A stretch of 64,000 bases of DNA, taken from positions 372,001 through 436,000 of the forward strand of contig CAWAJT010000008.1 of the NCBI GenBank assembly GCA_963782415.1, given 5' to 3'. Both the position numbers and the translations under genes were made by a program. Source of the stretch: Bog-473 sp963782415 (GTDB lineage: Bacteria > Actinomycetota > Acidimicrobiia > Acidimicrobiales > RAAP-2). Position 1 is the first letter of the stretch; each line of letters opens with the position of its first letter. The notes beneath the pieces were generated by a model. It had not been told where the DNA came from, did not search any database, and saw nothing but the letters and a program-made list of their open reading frames with translations. This document shows positions 7,308-17,086 of this stretch, piece after piece.

Positions 7308-8867
7308 ATGGCAACGGTGAGCACGGCAGTGCCAGAGCGGTCGAGCGGACAACGTCCACCGGACGGAGTGATCCGGAGCCTGGTACCGGCTCGGCTCGAC
7401 CGTCTCGGGTGGTCACGATTCCACACCCGGATGGTGATCGCCCTTGGAGTGGCCTGGGTCTTGGACGGCTTGGAAGTCACGATCGCCAGCAACTCGGTCG
7501 CCCTCATCAGCCAGAAGCAAGCTCTCAACCTCTCCTCCTCCGAAGTGGCCTTCGCTGTGGGCACTGTCTATCTCCTGGGTGAAGTTGCAGGCGCCCTCTT
7601 CTTCGGCAGGATGTCGGACAAATTCGGCCGCAAGAATCTGTTCATGATCACGCTGGGGGTCTATCTGTTCGGTGGCGTCCTGACGGCGCTGACTTTCGGA
7701 CACTCGCCGGTCTGGGCCTACTGGGTGTGGGCCTCCCGGTTCATTGCCGGCATGGGCATCGGTGGTGAGTACGCGGCCATCAACTCGGCCATTGACGAGC
7801 TCATCCCGGCGAAGTATCGAGGCAGGGTCGACATCGCCGTCAACGGCACCTACTGGGGCGGCGCCCTCGTCGCAACGGTGCTCACCATCTTGGTGGTGAA
7901 CCACCTCCCGGTCAGCTACTCGTGGCGCATCGCTTTCCTGGCCGGTCCCGTTCTCGGGTTCGTCATCCTGTTCGTTCGCAAGAACCTTCCCGAGAGCCCG
8001 CGTTGGCTTCTCATGCACGGACGAGAGGAGGAGGCGGAGCAGGCTGTCGCGGCTATCGAGCAGCTCACGAAGGACTCTGGCGGCACGCTCGGCGAGGTTG
8101 ATGAGTCAAAGGCGATCGAGATCACGCCGGCAAACAACATTGGATTCGTCGCCCTGGCTCGGACGCTCTTCGTTCACTATCCGAGGCGGGCCATTCTCGG
8201 TGCCACCCTCATGATCACCCAATCGTTCCTCTACAACGCCATCTTCTTCACCTATGCCCTTGTGCTCACCAAGATCTACAACGTTCCGGCCACCGACACG
8301 GCCTACTACTTCATCTTCTTTGCCCTGGGGAATCTGATCGGACCGCTCACCATCGGCCACCTCTTCGACACGATCGGGCGGCGTCGGATGATTGCTGGCA
8401 CCTACGTTCTGTCCGGTCTGCTTCTCGCCGGCAGTGCGTTCCTGTTCAACGCCGGCGTTCTCAACGCGGTGACCCAGACGGCGTGCTGGTGTGTGATCTT
8501 CTTCTTCGCCTCGGCCGGTGCCTCATCGGCGTACCTGACGGTGAGCGAGATCTTCCCGGTCGAGGTTCGGGCCAAGGCCATCGCTGTCTTCTTCGCGATC
8601 GCTCAGAGCTTCGGCGCCTTTGGTCCGTGGCTCTATGGCGAGCTGATCGGCACTGGGCAGGACCACTTCCGGCTCTTCATCGGTTACCTCATCGGAGCCA
8701 GCGTGATGGTCACGGGAGGCGTCGTGGCGGCCTTCCTCGGCGTAGATGCCGAACAGAAGTCCCTCGAGGACATCGCACAGCCGCTCTCGGCCGCCGGTCC
8801 ATCGCCCCACCTCTCGGCCGTCACCGGTGCGCCCCGGTCCCCCGCGGCGAGAAGCATTCTTTCGTAG
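7308..8867 (+). CDS. MFS transporter, sugar/metabolite porter type
   Basis: A 519-residue major facilitator with twelve predicted membrane segments. VLDGLEVTIASNSVALIS marks the first segment. GRMSDKFGRKNLFMITLG is the family motif A after helix 2. GMGIGGEYAAINSAIDELIP is in helix 5, and a second motif A-like GHLFDTIGRRRM lies in the C-terminal half. VSEIFPVEVRAKAIAVFFA resembles metabolite/H+ symporters and sugar porters (compare niacin, aromatic acid and inositol carriers). The substrate is unknown. The start ATG 7308 has GAGGGAC six bases upstream. It stands alone as a transcription unit. Confidence 0.85.
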   Translation: MATVSTAVPERSSGQRPPDGVIRSLVPARLDRLGWSRFHTRMVIALGVAWVLDGLEVTIASNSVALISQKQALNLSSSEVAFAVGTVYLLGEVAGALFFGRMSDKFGRKNLFMITLGVYLFGGVLTALTFGHSPVWAYWVWASRFIAGMGIGGEYAAINSAIDELIPAKYRGRVDIAVNGTYWGGALVATVLTILVVNHLPVSYSWRIAFLAGPVLGFVILFVRKNLPESPRWLLMHGREEEAEQAVAAIEQLTKDSGGTLGEVDESKAIEITPANNIGFVALARTLFVHYPRRAILGATLMITQSFLYNAIFFTYALVLTKIYNVPATDTAYYFIFFALGNLIGPLTIGHLFDTIGRRRMIAGTYVLSGLLLAGSAFLFNAGVLNAVTQTACWCVIFFFASAGASSAYLTVSEIFPVEVRAKAIAVFFAIAQSFGAFGPWLYGELIGTGQDHFRLFIGYLIGASVMVTGGVVAAFLGVDAEQKSLEDIAQPLSAAGPSPHLSAVTGAPRSPAARSILS

Positions 8868-9035
8868 GTTCGTTCGGGACAGAGTGAATGTCCGGATGGC
8901 TTGTTCACGCCTTGGTGAACAAGAACCTGCGCAGAACGTCAAGGAATATGACCTCGATTAGGGAAGAGCATTCTGGAGCGGCACTGTGGGGGCGTCGCGG
9001 CACTGCACGAATCAGGACACGATCAGCCGGCTGGG

Positions 9036-9634
9036 ATGTCCTGGATCCCGGACTGGTCGGCCGACCTCCACCTGGCGGGCATGGACATCCTGGGTATCGC
9101 GAAGTCCCTCCTTTCTATTTCGTCAGGGCGTGCATCTCGGACCAGCCGTAAACGCCGCCGAGCTGGCGCGCCAAGTCAACGAGGACGGCCAACGCGCCGC
9201 GGTCGACCATCCCGCACGGTTCGGCCAGTTGGCCTCGTTGCCGCCCCCGGACGTTGACGCCTCCCTCGCCGAGATTGCCTATTGCTGTGACCGTCTGAAG
9301 GTCGATGGATTCGTAGTGCTTACGAATATCGGGGGCACCTATATCGGCGATGCATCCTTCGCCCCCATTTTCCGCGAACTCAACCGCCGTCGGGCGCGGG
9401 TCCTTGTGCATCCAACCCGGCACGGTGTTCGAGACCATATTCAGCCATCACGCGGACACCGTCGCGCTGGGGCAGATGGCGGCTCGGGTGGGGGTTCCGC
9501 ATCTCGTCCTCACCCATCTCATCCCGCCGCCGGAGCCTCCGGCCGATGTCCAGAGCTTTGCCGGGGATCTGCGCGAGGGCGGCTACGAGGGACGCATCAC
9601 CGTCGGGGACGATCACACGACGATCAGCTTCTGA
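9036..9634 (+). pseudogene. Chimeric remnant: amidohydrolase fragment joined to metallo-hydrolase C-terminus
   Basis: Two unrelated gene pieces are visible. From about 9045 to 9415, in two frames, lies the middle of an ACMSD-type amidohydrolase: HLAGMDILGIAKSLLSISS in one frame, then after a frameshift near 9122 GVHLGPAVNAAELARQVNED and LPPPDVDASLAEIAY, ending RARVLVHPT. From about 9422, in a third frame, lies the C-terminus of an MBL-fold hydrolase: TVFETIFSHHADTV, LVLTHLIPPPEPP and GGYEGRITVGDDHTTISF, with a stop at 9632-9634. The amidohydrolase N-terminus (metal HxH) and the MBL HxHxDH are both missing. This is a deletion joint between two decayed genes and unlikely to be functional. Confidence 0.75.
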
Positions 9635-9641
9635 CGCTCGC

Positions 9642-10814
9642 CTACGACCGCCCTCGGCTTCGACGCGCCGTTCTGGGTGGAGATTCAATGACGACGGCCG
9701 GCCGGTCGTAGGTAAAGGGCTCGGCACCGCCCGGCCGCCGCTGGGGCGGCCGCCTCGGTTCCACCGGACCGGAGCGCATATGTCGCCGCTGTCCCGACCA
9801 CGGGGCCGGGGGCATTGTCAGGTGGTCTGCGAGTCGGTAGGCGACGCTCTCGTAATTGACCCGCCAACCGCGAAAGTCCGCCCACGCCTCCGTAGCACTG
9901 CGCTCCGTGGCAAATCCCACACTGACGAGCATGGCGACCGCACGCTCGAATTCCTCGAAAGTGAGGTCGATAGGACCCTCCGGGTTGGGATCTAGGTCGA
10001 CCTCCCAACCGAGGGTGGTGGCCACCCTGTTGAGCAGTGTGAATCCCATACGCAGACAGAGCCGAGCTCGAGAAGATGCCTGACTCGGGGCGAGCGCGAG
10101 GTGCATGGCTGCGCCGTCGAGAACAGCCAGCAATCCGATCAGCCACGAGTACCACGGTTCCGGTGATCGAAAGAGGAGGAGGACGGGGTAGGCAGTGTGG
10201 CTCTCGGCGACGTCTGCCGCCCAGATTTCCCACCCGGCGTAGAGGTCCGGCAACGTGTCGGTGATGCCCACCAGTTGGTGTCGGGCGAGAAGTTCGGGTC
10301 CCCACGCCGGGACTCCGGCCCGACTCTCCAACAGGGCGACGAGGCTCTCGCGACGGTTGAAGGAGCTGTAGAGGGCCGGCAGGTAGGCAATCTGGAGGGC
10401 GACGATCACCACCCAGATGGCCCCGATGGAGATGTCGACCCCCGTGTCCGGCGTGCCCCCGATGTGGATCGCTCCGACCGTGAACGCCGCTGTCAGGGCC
10501 TGGAGCATGCCGTCGGCGAAGGACGCACCTGCCCCGACGAGCAGGAGTCCGAATCCGAAGACCAGGCAGGCCGCCCAGAACAGCAGCTGGACAACGAGAG
10601 CGACAGGGCCGGTCGGCGCCAGGATGGCATCCTGGCGCTCATAAGACCTCGCGAGGCGAGAGGCGAACACGAAACAGATCCGGACGAGCCGATTCACCTG
10701 GAGGCTCAGGCGCTCGATCCCTGAGGGGCGCCGCGGCAGGACCATGGTCAAGATGACATCGGCGACGGTCAACAAGACGACGATGAGCCCAGCGATAGTG
10801 GCGACGACGTTCAT
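9642..10814 (-). CDS. Membrane protein with potassium-channel-like pore region
   Basis: A 390-residue protein with about four hydrophobic segments in the first 180 residues and a soluble C-terminal half. The layout of two helices, a pore-like loop (AFTVGAIHIGG) and an inner helix ending in YLPALYSSFNRRE resembles two-transmembrane ion channels, but the filter TVGYG is not kept. It is clearly paralogous to the protein encoded at 57417-59462 (shared blocks around QIAYLPALYSSFNRRE, ESHTAYPVLLLFRSPE and the C-terminal AP.PW). Transport of K+ or another ion is only suggested. ATG 10814 is chosen; GTG 10829 is five codons upstream. Confidence 0.7.
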   Translation of the reverse strand: MNVVATIAGLIVVLLTVADVILTMVLPRRPSGIERLSLQVNRLVRICFVFASRLARSYERQDAILAPTGPVALVVQLLFWAACLVFGFGLLLVGAGASFADGMLQALTAAFTVGAIHIGGTPDTGVDISIGAIWVVIVALQIAYLPALYSSFNRRESLVALLESRAGVPAWGPELLARHQLVGITDTLPDLYAGWEIWAADVAESHTAYPVLLLFRSPEPWYSWLIGLLAVLDGAAMHLALAPSQASSRARLCLRMGFTLLNRVATTLGWEVDLDPNPEGPIDLTFEEFERAVAMLVSVGFATERSATEAWADFRGWRVNYESVAYRLADHLTMPPAPWSGQRRHMRSGPVEPRRPPQRRPGGAEPFTYDRPAVVIESPPRTARRSRGRS

Positions 10815-11118
10815 CGCCGTGCCACGCACTGATCGTGCCCGTGCATGGCGCGAGCGTATCCACCGCCAGTCTCTCCATCCGCAGGCGTTGGTCTTGTCCG
10901 AGAGCGAGTGCTAACCATTGAGGCGCCGGCGCACCCGACGGAGGCGAAGGGATGAGGACGGTGACGACGACATCAGGGTGTCAGCGTCGAGGCTGATCGA
11001 CGCCATGAGCGGGCTCACACGTGCAATCGATGAGGTGGCGGACGAAGGCGCGACCGAAATCGCGCCGGTCCAGGGGTTTGGGGGCTGCGGCAACGACCTC
11101 GCGCGTTGCCAAAGAGAA
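10815..11118. other. Intergenic region
   Basis: About 300 bases lie between two leftward genes. They must contain the promoter of the channel-like gene. No coding feature, repeat or strong hairpin was recognised. Confidence 0.4.
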
Positions 11119-12861
11119 TCAGGAGCGGAGCGACCAGTTCTCGGCGTTCCAGGTGACGCCCACGTTCGACGTGTTGGGCAGCACGCCGCGCAAGTCGTTG
11201 GACCAGGCGAAGAATTGCGGCGTCTGGTAGAGCGGCAGGGTGACCATGTTCTGCCACAAGATGGCATCGGCCTTGTTGTAGTCCTCCACCTCGTGCGACT
11301 GGCTCGGCGCTGAGGACCCCGATTTCATCAGCTGGTCGACATGGGCATTGGCTGAGTGTGTCCAGTTGGACGCGCAGTTGGTCGTGTCGGTGTAGGAGCA
11401 GTAGATGGGTTCGTTCCCCGAGACGAAGGGGGTGGTCACCCAGGCGAATTCGGTGATCTGGTAGTCACCGCTCGGGATGTTCGTACCGAAGGTGTCCGCG
11501 TCGACGTTCTGGATGTTGATTCTGATCCCGATCGCCTTCATTTGGGCCTGGAACAGGACTTCCGTCTGCGAGCGAATGCTGTTGCCCGACGTGGACTGAA
11601 TGGTGAAGGTCAGGTCCTTGCCTTTCTGCGGACCGTAGTTGGGCTGGAAGTAGCCGTCCGAGCCCTTCTTGAAGCCGGCCCTTCTCAGCAACTTCGTGGA
11701 CTGGCTGGGCCTGTAGGCGTAGGCGGTGGCTCTGTAGCCCTTCTGTGTCGGTGCCAGCATGCGGCTGCCGAGGGGCGTGATGCCCTTGTCGATCTGTCCC
11801 ACCGTGCGGACAATGATTGCGTGTCGGTTCACGCCGTGGGCGATGGCCTCACGCACCTGGAGCTTGGCCAGGTAGGGGTCGGCCTGGTTGAAATCGATGT
11901 GCTCGAACTGCAATCCGGGCACGGTGACCTTGGTCGTGTTGGGCACCTGGTTCGCCGTCTGGACCATGGACAGGTTCACCGTCGAGGGGTTGAAGATGTT
12001 GATCTCCTTGTTCTGCAGCGCCGGCACCAGCTGGCTGTCGTCGGAGAAGAACTGGAAGACGAGCTTGTTCAGCTTCGCCGGCGTGCCCCAGTAGCGAGGG
12101 TTGCGAACCAGGATCACCGACTGGTCGTTCGAGCTCTGGATTTCGAACCAACTTCCGGAAACAACTTGCGTCGGGCCGGTGAAGCCGGTGTTCCAGCCGA
12201 CCGTCCGGGCGATGTGGGCCGGCACGATATTGGTGTAGATCGAGCGCCAGTCGGCGAAGGACGGCTTGAAGGTGACCGTCACGTCGCGGCCGTTGGGGCA
12301 CAGGCCGACGTTGCGGTTCGCCGCCGTGCCCGGGTCGCATGCCGCGCCGCCCGAGGGGTCAGAGCCGACGACCGAGGCGATCTGGTTGTAGCCCGAGGTC
12401 GTGGCGTCGTCGTAGGGCTGGTTGCCCACATCGGTATATGCGGGGTTCCCACTCTGGGCCTGCCAGTTGTAGATGAAGTCATCCGCGGTGATCGGGGTGC
12501 CGTCGGACCACACCGCCTTGGGGTTGAGCTTGTAGACGACGGTCTGGGGGTCGCTGCTCGTCACCGAGGCGCTCAGGAGGAGCTGGCGGTTGAGCACGGG
12601 CTGGAGCTTGTTGTTCACAATGAAGGCCTGGGGCCACACCATGTTCATGATCTCTTGGAGCACGTATTCAGAGGCGGCCGAGGTGTTGATGTTGAACCCG
12701 GCCAGGTTCTCGTCGAGCGCCATGGTGGCCGTCCCACCCCGCGACGACGCCTTGGTGGCGGCACCGCTCATGGTGGGCGTCATGGCGACGACCAACACGG
12801 ACAGCGCGGCGGCTGCCATGGTGGCGAAAGCCGACCGCTTCAGGGACAGCGTGAAGTCCAC
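11119..12861 (-). CDS. ABC transporter solute-binding protein, family 5
   Basis: A 580-residue extracytoplasmic binding protein of the oligopeptide/nickel type (SBP_bac_5). The N-terminus has a basic stretch, a hydrophobic core (FATMAAAALSVLVVAM) and a likely Ala-X-Ala cleavage site. NPKAVWSDGTPITADDFIYN is the hallmark block of the family. VREAIAHGVNRHAIIVRTVG and the C-terminal LYQTPQFFAWSNDLRGV are also typical. It probably delivers peptides or another compound to an ABC importer. No permease or ATPase genes are adjacent, so it is an orphan component. The start GTG 12861 has GAGGAG at the right distance; upstream ATGs give non-conserved sequence. Confidence 0.88.
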   Translation of the reverse strand: MDFTLSLKRSAFATMAAAALSVLVVAMTPTMSGAATKASSRGGTATMALDENLAGFNINTSAASEYVLQEIMNMVWPQAFIVNNKLQPVLNRQLLLSASVTSSDPQTVVYKLNPKAVWSDGTPITADDFIYNWQAQSGNPAYTDVGNQPYDDATTSGYNQIASVVGSDPSGGAACDPGTAANRNVGLCPNGRDVTVTFKPSFADWRSIYTNIVPAHIARTVGWNTGFTGPTQVVSGSWFEIQSSNDQSVILVRNPRYWGTPAKLNKLVFQFFSDDSQLVPALQNKEINIFNPSTVNLSMVQTANQVPNTTKVTVPGLQFEHIDFNQADPYLAKLQVREAIAHGVNRHAIIVRTVGQIDKGITPLGSRMLAPTQKGYRATAYAYRPSQSTKLLRRAGFKKGSDGYFQPNYGPQKGKDLTFTIQSTSGNSIRSQTEVLFQAQMKAIGIRINIQNVDADTFGTNIPSGDYQITEFAWVTTPFVSGNEPIYCSYTDTTNCASNWTHSANAHVDQLMKSGSSAPSQSHEVEDYNKADAILWQNMVTLPLYQTPQFFAWSNDLRGVLPNTSNVGVTWNAENWSLRS

Positions 12862-12993
12862 TACGCTCCTCGGGTTGTCGACCGCCCGATGGCGGCGGCA
12901 TCGTTTCTGCTCCATTCGCAATATCGACACAATGGCGTCAGTTCCTGAGCGTGAACTCGCCACCAGGGTTCGAACGAAGGGCGAACGACGACG

Positions 12994-14547
12994 TCAGGCT
13001 GGTGGAATGGACTGGGCAAAGTGAAACACCCGGTCGGGGTCATACCTCTGTTTCACTTGACGCAAGCGCGGCAGGTTGGCTCCGTAGTAGGCCTCCTGCC
13101 AATTGGCCAACGTCGGATCGATGTAGTTCTGGTATGAGCCCTGGGTCACGGGTGCGAACAGGTGCTGCAGGTTGTCAAGCCACGCCGAGGCCGCTGCTGT
13201 CGCATTGGGACTCGGCGGCGCCGACGGATAGGTGATGGAGTATTGGGCACAGGCGATCGCGCTGCGGTGCACAAACGCCGTCTCCTCCGTTGCGATCTGG
13301 TTGATGTGGCCCCCGTAGCTATCGAACACGACACCGCCGCCCGCTCCGGGCAACGCCGCGGGTAGGTTCGACAGAGCCGACACGATGTCGCTCACCGCTG
13401 CCTGCGGCAACGGTGAGCCGATGTAGGAGGACTTGGCGACGAAGGGGGATTCGACGGGTGCGGCGCATTGAGCCACCGGTTTCCCTTCGCAACCCGCTTC
13501 AATCATGGTCGCCGTGAGATAGTCCTCAGGGCCGACGAACCGGTACGACGTGGCGTCTCCGACGGATGCCGTCAGGGGATCCAGCGCTGTGGAGCACGCC
13601 GACACAGGTCCGACGAAGACTCCGGTGACTTTGATCAGCCCGTTTCCCACGCTGCCACTGCTGAACATCTGGCAGTTCGCCCAGAGTTGGTCGGGCGCGG
13701 AGGGAATCCACCGCAGCCAGGCATCGAGGACGGACCCAGCCGCTCCCCAGGGCCATTCCAAGGTGAAGAGGGTGATCTCGGCGGGAATGGGGTGGGTCTG
13801 AAATTCGAAGGAGGTGACGATGCCGAAATTCCCACCACCACCGCCACGGTTGGCCCAGTAGAGATCCTCGTGTTGCTCAGGTCCGCACCGGCGCAGCACC
13901 CCGTCGGCCGTGACGATCTCGACTGTCGCGATCTGGTCGCACGTCAGTCCGTACGCCCTGGAGAACACACCGATACCTCCGCCAAGGGCGAGGCCGGCGA
14001 TGCCGACCGTCGGACAGGATCCGCCGGGCAGGAGAAGGCCCTCGGTGGCCAATTGGCTGTAGACGTTGATCAGCGTTGCACCGGCACCCACGGTCGCCAA
14101 AGCATGTCCGTTGGCCCTCGTCCCACCCGAGGAGACGGTCTGCATCTGCGAGACGTCGATGACCAGTCCGGAGCACGACGAATACCCCCCGTAGCTGTGG
14201 CCACCCGAACGGGCGGTGAACTCCAGGTCATGGTCACGGGCGAACGCGAGAGACCGCTGGACGTCGCCCGCCGACACGCAGCGCGCGATCGCCGCAGCAT
14301 CCAAGGTATAGAGCGCGTTGTACAGGTGGCCGGCGGCTGGGTAGCCGGGATCGCCGGGGAGCAGGACGGTTCCATCGAGCGCGCGCGCCAGGCCGCGCCA
14401 GTCCGGGTGCTCCTCGAGGCCCGTCGTGGTGGTGCGTGCCAAGCCTCCTGTGTGCGAGCTGGGACTTCCGCAGCCGACGGCGACGCCGCCAGCCACCAGG
14501 GCGGACCCCGTCGACGCGGCGCAGCGCAGAAACGAACGGCGATCCAT
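12994..14547 (-). CDS. Tat-exported FAD-linked oxidase with BBE domain
   Basis: A 517-residue berberine-bridge-type oxidase. DRRSFLRCAASTGSALVAGG is a twin-arginine signal, followed by VGCGS, which may be a lipobox. SGGHSYGGYSSCSG includes the His that usually binds FAD covalently. GGSCPTVGIAGLALGGGIG contains the Cys of the second covalent link in bicovalent flavoproteins. The C-terminal YIDPTLANWQEAYYGANL and YDPDRVFHFAQSIP form the BBE domain. Such enzymes oxidise sugars, alcohols or specialised metabolites with O2. ATG 14547 is chosen because it directly precedes the Tat motif; TTG 14574 is upstream in frame. Export of a folded flavoprotein matches the Tat signal. Confidence 0.88.
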   Translation of the reverse strand: MDRRSFLRCAASTGSALVAGGVAVGCGSPSSHTGGLARTTTTGLEEHPDWRGLARALDGTVLLPGDPGYPAAGHLYNALYTLDAAAIARCVSAGDVQRSLAFARDHDLEFTARSGGHSYGGYSSCSGLVIDVSQMQTVSSGGTRANGHALATVGAGATLINVYSQLATEGLLLPGGSCPTVGIAGLALGGGIGVFSRAYGLTCDQIATVEIVTADGVLRRCGPEQHEDLYWANRGGGGGNFGIVTSFEFQTHPIPAEITLFTLEWPWGAAGSVLDAWLRWIPSAPDQLWANCQMFSSGSVGNGLIKVTGVFVGPVSACSTALDPLTASVGDATSYRFVGPEDYLTATMIEAGCEGKPVAQCAAPVESPFVAKSSYIGSPLPQAAVSDIVSALSNLPAALPGAGGGVVFDSYGGHINQIATEETAFVHRSAIACAQYSITYPSAPPSPNATAAASAWLDNLQHLFAPVTQGSYQNYIDPTLANWQEAYYGANLPRLRQVKQRYDPDRVFHFAQSIPPA

Positions 14548-14816
14548 CAGTTCCGGGTGCTCCCGGTGATCCAAGGGGTCCCGGTGGGCGAATCGGTCCC
14601 AGTCGCACAGCCAGCCCTTCCTCCCATGCGCGCCGACGTTACGCCAGGTGCATCAGCGGGTACGGCGTTCTTGCGTTCGTCGAGCGGCAGACGCATGGCG
14701 ATTGTGGTGAGTGCACCACCCGGCCGTGGGACGTCGGACGCTCCGGAAATTCCTTCAAGCGCGCGGATGGCCGGAGTGCGAATGTAGGAGCCAGCACGCA
14801 ACCTTCGGAGGTCACC

Positions 14817-15475
14817 ATGAACGCCAGCAACGTGGCTGCGGCAACGCCACCATCTGAAGCCGCGATGGAGATGCGCCTGGAAGTGATTGTCATACCCGTC
14901 TCGGACGTTGACCGCGCCAAACAGTTCTATGCAGATCTCGGGTGGCGGCTCGATGCTGACGTTTCCGCCCGCGACCTGCGCTTGGTCCAGTTCACCCCTC
15001 CGGGCTCAGGGTGTTCAATTCAGTTCGGCTCAAAGCTCACTGCCGCCGCGCCTGGTTCGAGCGAGAGCGTCTACCTGGTCGTCTCCGACTTGGTAGCCAC
15101 CAGGCAGTCCCTTGTGGCTCGGGCGTGCCGGTGAGTGACGTGTTCCACGAGGGAGCGCTCGGCGGCCGGTTCAACGAGGTGGATCGGGTCGCTGGCCCGG
15201 CGCAGGACCGGGGGAGCTACGGGTCATTCGTCACGTTCAGGGATCCTGACGGGAACGGCTGGTTGTTGCAGGAGATCACGACCCGGCTGCCGGGACGTGT
15301 CGATCCGGACTCGACGTCCTATGCCTCGGCCAACGACCTCGCGGGCGCCCTGCGGCGAGCCGCGGCAGCACACGGAGAGCATGAGAAGCGAGTCCGTCGA
15401 GCGGACCCCAACTGGCCCGACTGGTACGCGAAGTACATGACGCGCGAACGGGCGGGCGAGGAGGTGCCGACGTGA
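14817..15475 (+). pseudogene. VOC/glyoxalase-family protein, frameshifted
   Basis: The first part (ATG 14817) encodes a VOC metalloenzyme half-domain: VIVIPVSDVDRAKQFYADLG, then FTPPGSGCSIQFG and YLVVSDLVATRQSLVAR. The frame then stops at 15132-15134. The rest continues in another frame as GVPVSDVFHEGALGG, YGSFVTFRDPDGNGWLLQEI and TRLPGR, to a stop at 15475. Restoring one G in the run at 15121-15123 would give the expected LVARGVPVSDVFH junction. The C-terminal extension with WPDWYAKYMTRE is found in actinobacterial family members. The gene is either recently inactivated or carries a sequencing error. It is divergent from the BBE oxidase. Confidence 0.85.
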
Positions 15476-15643
15476 ACCGCCGCCTCTGGGGAGCCTCCGT
15501 GGTCATCGGCGAAGACGGCCTCGTGGGGTTCTGAACGGGAGCACCGGCTACGTTCGATCCAATTTGGTGGTTTCCGTACCGACGGTGCTTCACAGCCCTG
15601 ATGCGCGAATGTGTGTCCACGACGAGAACTGTGGAGGTAACCG

Positions 15644-17044
15644 GTGAACACTAGGGGCGCGGAGAGCAACGACTACGACGTCATCGTCCTTGGCGGGGGT
15701 GCTCCTGGAGAGCACTGTGCTGCCGCCCTGGCCCGAGGTGGGCTGCGCGTCGCCGTCGTCGAGCGTGAGCTTGTCGGGGGTGAGTGCTCCTACTGGGCTT
15801 GCATCCCGTCCAAGACGCTCTTGCGTCCCGGCGAAGCTGTGCAAGGTGTACGGGACGCCGCCGGGACGGCGCAAGTGGACGTCGCGGCGGCGCTCGCTTG
15901 GCGCGACTTCATGGTCTCCACCTGGTCGGACGAGCGCCAGGAACACTGGCTACAGAGCCAGCACATCGACCTGTTGCGCGGGACGGGTCGCCTCGCCGGC
16001 GTTGGTGCCGTCGAAGTGGACGGCGTTCGCCACACCAGCCAGCACGTCGTCGTCGCGACCGGTGCCGATCCCTTCACCCCACCCATCCCCGGCCTGCGCG
16101 ATCTCGACGGAGTCTGGGGTACTCGCGAGGCGACGAGTATGAAGGCCGTCCCGGCGCGGCTCCTCGTCCTCGGGGGCGGGCCGGCAGGTGTCGAGCTGGC
16201 CCAGGCGGTGCGCCGCCTCGGTGGAGAGGTCGTCTTGGTGGAATCGGCCGAGCGTGTGATTGTCCGCGAGCCGGCCGCACTCGGCGAGGCGCTCGGCGAG
16301 ACGCTGCGTCGTGACGGCATTGAGCTCCATCTCGGCGTCGCCGCGACCAAGGCGATGCGGGACGGTGAGGAGTTCGTCCTGCAGCTCGACGACGGCACGG
16401 AGCTGCGAGGAGAGCGCCTCCTCGTGTCCACGGGCAGGCGGCCACGGGTGGAGGGGATCGGGTTGGAGTCGGTCGGCGTGGACGTCGACCCCAAGGGCAT
16501 CCACGTCGACGAGTACCTGCGCGCCGGCGAGCGGCTGTGGGCGATCGGCGACGTGAACGGGATCTGGCCCCTGACCTACGTGGGGGAGTACCAGGGCGAT
16601 GTCGTGGCCGACAACATTCTCGGGCATCCCAGGCCGGCGAACTACGCGTCCGTGCCTCGGGTCGTCTTCACCGATCCCCAGGCGGCTGCCGTCGGAGTCA
16701 TGGAGGATCGCCTGAGCGTCACGGTCCCGCTGGCGGACATTTCGAAGATGTCCACCTATACCCACGCCTACGCCGACTCGAACTCGTTCCTGACGCTGCT
16801 GAGCGACGGTACGCGCCTCACCGGCGCCTACGCCCTGGGACCGGAAGCCGGTGAATGGTTGCAGCAGGCGACATTGGCCATCCGGGCCGGAGTCCAGCTC
16901 GACGTGTTGCACGACACCATTCAGCCCTTCCCGACCTTCTCGGAGGCGTTCGGCATCGCCCTCACTGCGCTCCACGGCGAGGTCACCTACGGGCCCGGCG
17001 CCGCCGGGACCTACGAGGTGCACGCCGGCAGCGGCCCGAGGTAG
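15644..17044 (+). CDS. Class I pyridine-nucleotide-disulfide oxidoreductase-like flavoprotein
   Basis: A 466-residue relative of dihydrolipoamide dehydrogenase and mercuric reductase. VIVLGGGAPGEHCAAAL binds FAD. VGGECSYWACIPSKTLLRP contains the redox-active CX4C pair. LLVLGGGPAGVELAQAVRRL is the NAD(P) site, and LWAIGDVNGIWPLTYVGEYQ is the second FAD motif. In the C-terminal interface domain the usual HPT-SE catalytic dyad reads FPTFSE, so the His base is missing and a classical lipoamide or glutathione reductase activity is doubtful. Start GTG 15644 with GGAGG upstream. The partner substrate is unknown. The following gene is a broken muconolactone-isomerase-like gene, suggesting a catabolic neighbourhood. 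Confidence 0.85.
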   Translation: MNTRGAESNDYDVIVLGGGAPGEHCAAALARGGLRVAVVERELVGGECSYWACIPSKTLLRPGEAVQGVRDAAGTAQVDVAAALAWRDFMVSTWSDERQEHWLQSQHIDLLRGTGRLAGVGAVEVDGVRHTSQHVVVATGADPFTPPIPGLRDLDGVWGTREATSMKAVPARLLVLGGGPAGVELAQAVRRLGGEVVLVESAERVIVREPAALGEALGETLRRDGIELHLGVAATKAMRDGEEFVLQLDDGTELRGERLLVSTGRRPRVEGIGLESVGVDVDPKGIHVDEYLRAGERLWAIGDVNGIWPLTYVGEYQGDVVADNILGHPRPANYASVPRVVFTDPQAAAVGVMEDRLSVTVPLADISKMSTYTHAYADSNSFLTLLSDGTRLTGAYALGPEAGEWLQQATLAIRAGVQLDVLHDTIQPFPTFSEAFGIALTALHGEVTYGPGAAGTYEVHAGSGPR

Positions 17045-17086
17045 TGGCCACCGCGCTGTAGCCGGATAGCCGGAGAAGGATGCCCC

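Noticed and set aside
11356..12948. 530-codon plus-strand open frame
   Set aside because: Shadow of the solute-binding protein gene on the other strand; no recognisable domain.
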